Shown one piece after another: positions 6,755 through 6,956 of a stretch of DNA of 6,956 bases (its first letter is position 1; each line of letters begins with the position of its first letter). The position numbers and the translations under genes were made by a program. This DNA is from Sphingomonas sp. UBA4766 (GTDB taxonomy: Bacteria; Pseudomonadota; Alphaproteobacteria; Sphingomonadales; Sphingomonadaceae). Location of the stretch: NCBI GenBank assembly GCA_002403415.1, contig DHHS01000207.1, positions 5,544 through 12,499 of the forward strand, in the 5' to 3' direction. The notes under the pieces are model-generated. The model worked only from the letters and a program-made list of their open reading frames with translations. It had not been told where the DNA came from and searched no databases.

Positions 6755-6801
6755 AAGGGGGCAGTGCCGCGGTGCCGGATGGCGCCCGGCACTGCCCCCT
6801 T
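6755..6801 (+). terminator. Strong Rho-independent terminator after the receptor gene
   Basis: AAGGGGGCAGTGCC (6755-6768) pairs perfectly over 14 bp with GGCACTGCCCCCTT (6788-6801). The loop folds again: GGTGCC (6771-6776) pairs with GGCGCC (6781-6786), including one G-T wobble, around GGAT. The stem begins 10 nt after the receptor stop and runs into TTTACCTT, a short T-rich tail. The near-symmetric stem with an A-containing 5' base may also work in the other direction. It makes the receptor gene the likely end of its own transcript. Confidence 0.85.
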
Positions 6802-6842
6802 TACCTTGCCGCCGCTCCGGCTGTCGCATTCTCCGACGAGCG

Positions 6843-6956
6843 GCCGGCGACGGCGCGGGGGCGACACTTGGCATCAACGGCTATGACGACTACGGCATTC
6901 CGAACCCGGGCAGCGACGCGCTGACCGGGACTGGCAACATGGGGCGGTTCCAGTAC
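6843..6956 (+). pseudogene. 5'-truncated Rhs/YD-repeat core fragment, runs off right edge
   Basis: The frame ending at 6956 reads GATLGINGYDDYGIPNPG and then NMGRFQY. This matches the conserved part of RHS repeat-associated core proteins (typically ...NSYDEYGIP...GRFQYTGQ...), which lies shortly before the DPIGY region and the variable C-terminal toxin tip. The frame is open back to the receptor stop but contains no ATG, GTG or TTG, and it passes through the terminator, so it cannot start normally here. Full Rhs proteins exceed 1000 residues; only about 38 residues of recognisable core are present and nothing of the upstream repeats. It is most simply a broken remnant or orphan Rhs tip whose 3' part lies beyond the window. 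The left edge of homology is approximate. The Rhs identity comes from a short motif. Confidence 0.65.

Overview
The window reads as high-GC alphaproteobacterial chromosome, most likely from a sphingomonad (Sphingomonadales). This rests on gene content and protein character: a GMP synthase tail, a Tat-exported PhoD-type phosphatase, a very large Oar-like TonB-dependent receptor, and a scrap of Rhs/YD-repeat core of the type common in that group. No taxonomic marker gene is present, so the assignment is an inference.

Layout from left to right. (1) Positions 2-199 (+) are the last 65 codons of guaA, whose body lies off the left edge. (2) A 54-bp convergent gap holds a GC-rich hairpin that may stop transcription from both sides. 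(3) Positions 254-1849 (-) encode a complete PhoD-like alkaline phosphatase/phosphodiesterase with a twin-arginine signal. (4) A 91-bp gap carries a perfect 12-bp palindrome. (5) Positions 1941-2906 (-) encode an AraC-family regulator, which lies upstream of phoD on the same strand and may be co-transcribed with it. (6) About 470 bp of divergent intergenic DNA contains several inverted repeats but no convincing gene. (7) Positions 3382-6744 (+) encode a complete 1120-residue TonB-dependent receptor with an N-terminal carboxypeptidase-regulatory-like domain. (8) A strong hairpin follows at 6755-6801. (9) From about 6843 to the right edge lies a 5'-truncated Rhs-repeat core fragment with no start codon.

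The middle genes make a plausible unit. The AraC protein could control its own phoD-containing transcript and the divergent receptor gene from the shared intergenic region. PhoD would hydrolyse phosphate esters or phosphodiesters in the periplasm, and the receptor would bring a bulky substrate across the outer membrane. The domain assignments are well supported. The functional link and the substrate are inferences from gene order only. guaA is an ordinary housekeeping neighbour, and the Rhs scrap is probably debris from a larger polymorphic-toxin or Rhs locus to the right.

I found no tRNA, rRNA, CRISPR array, insertion sequence or replication origin. No clearly new system is evident. The items most worth a second look are the repeat-rich divergent control region, the orphan Rhs fragment, and a 28-codon frame whose stop overlaps the araC start.
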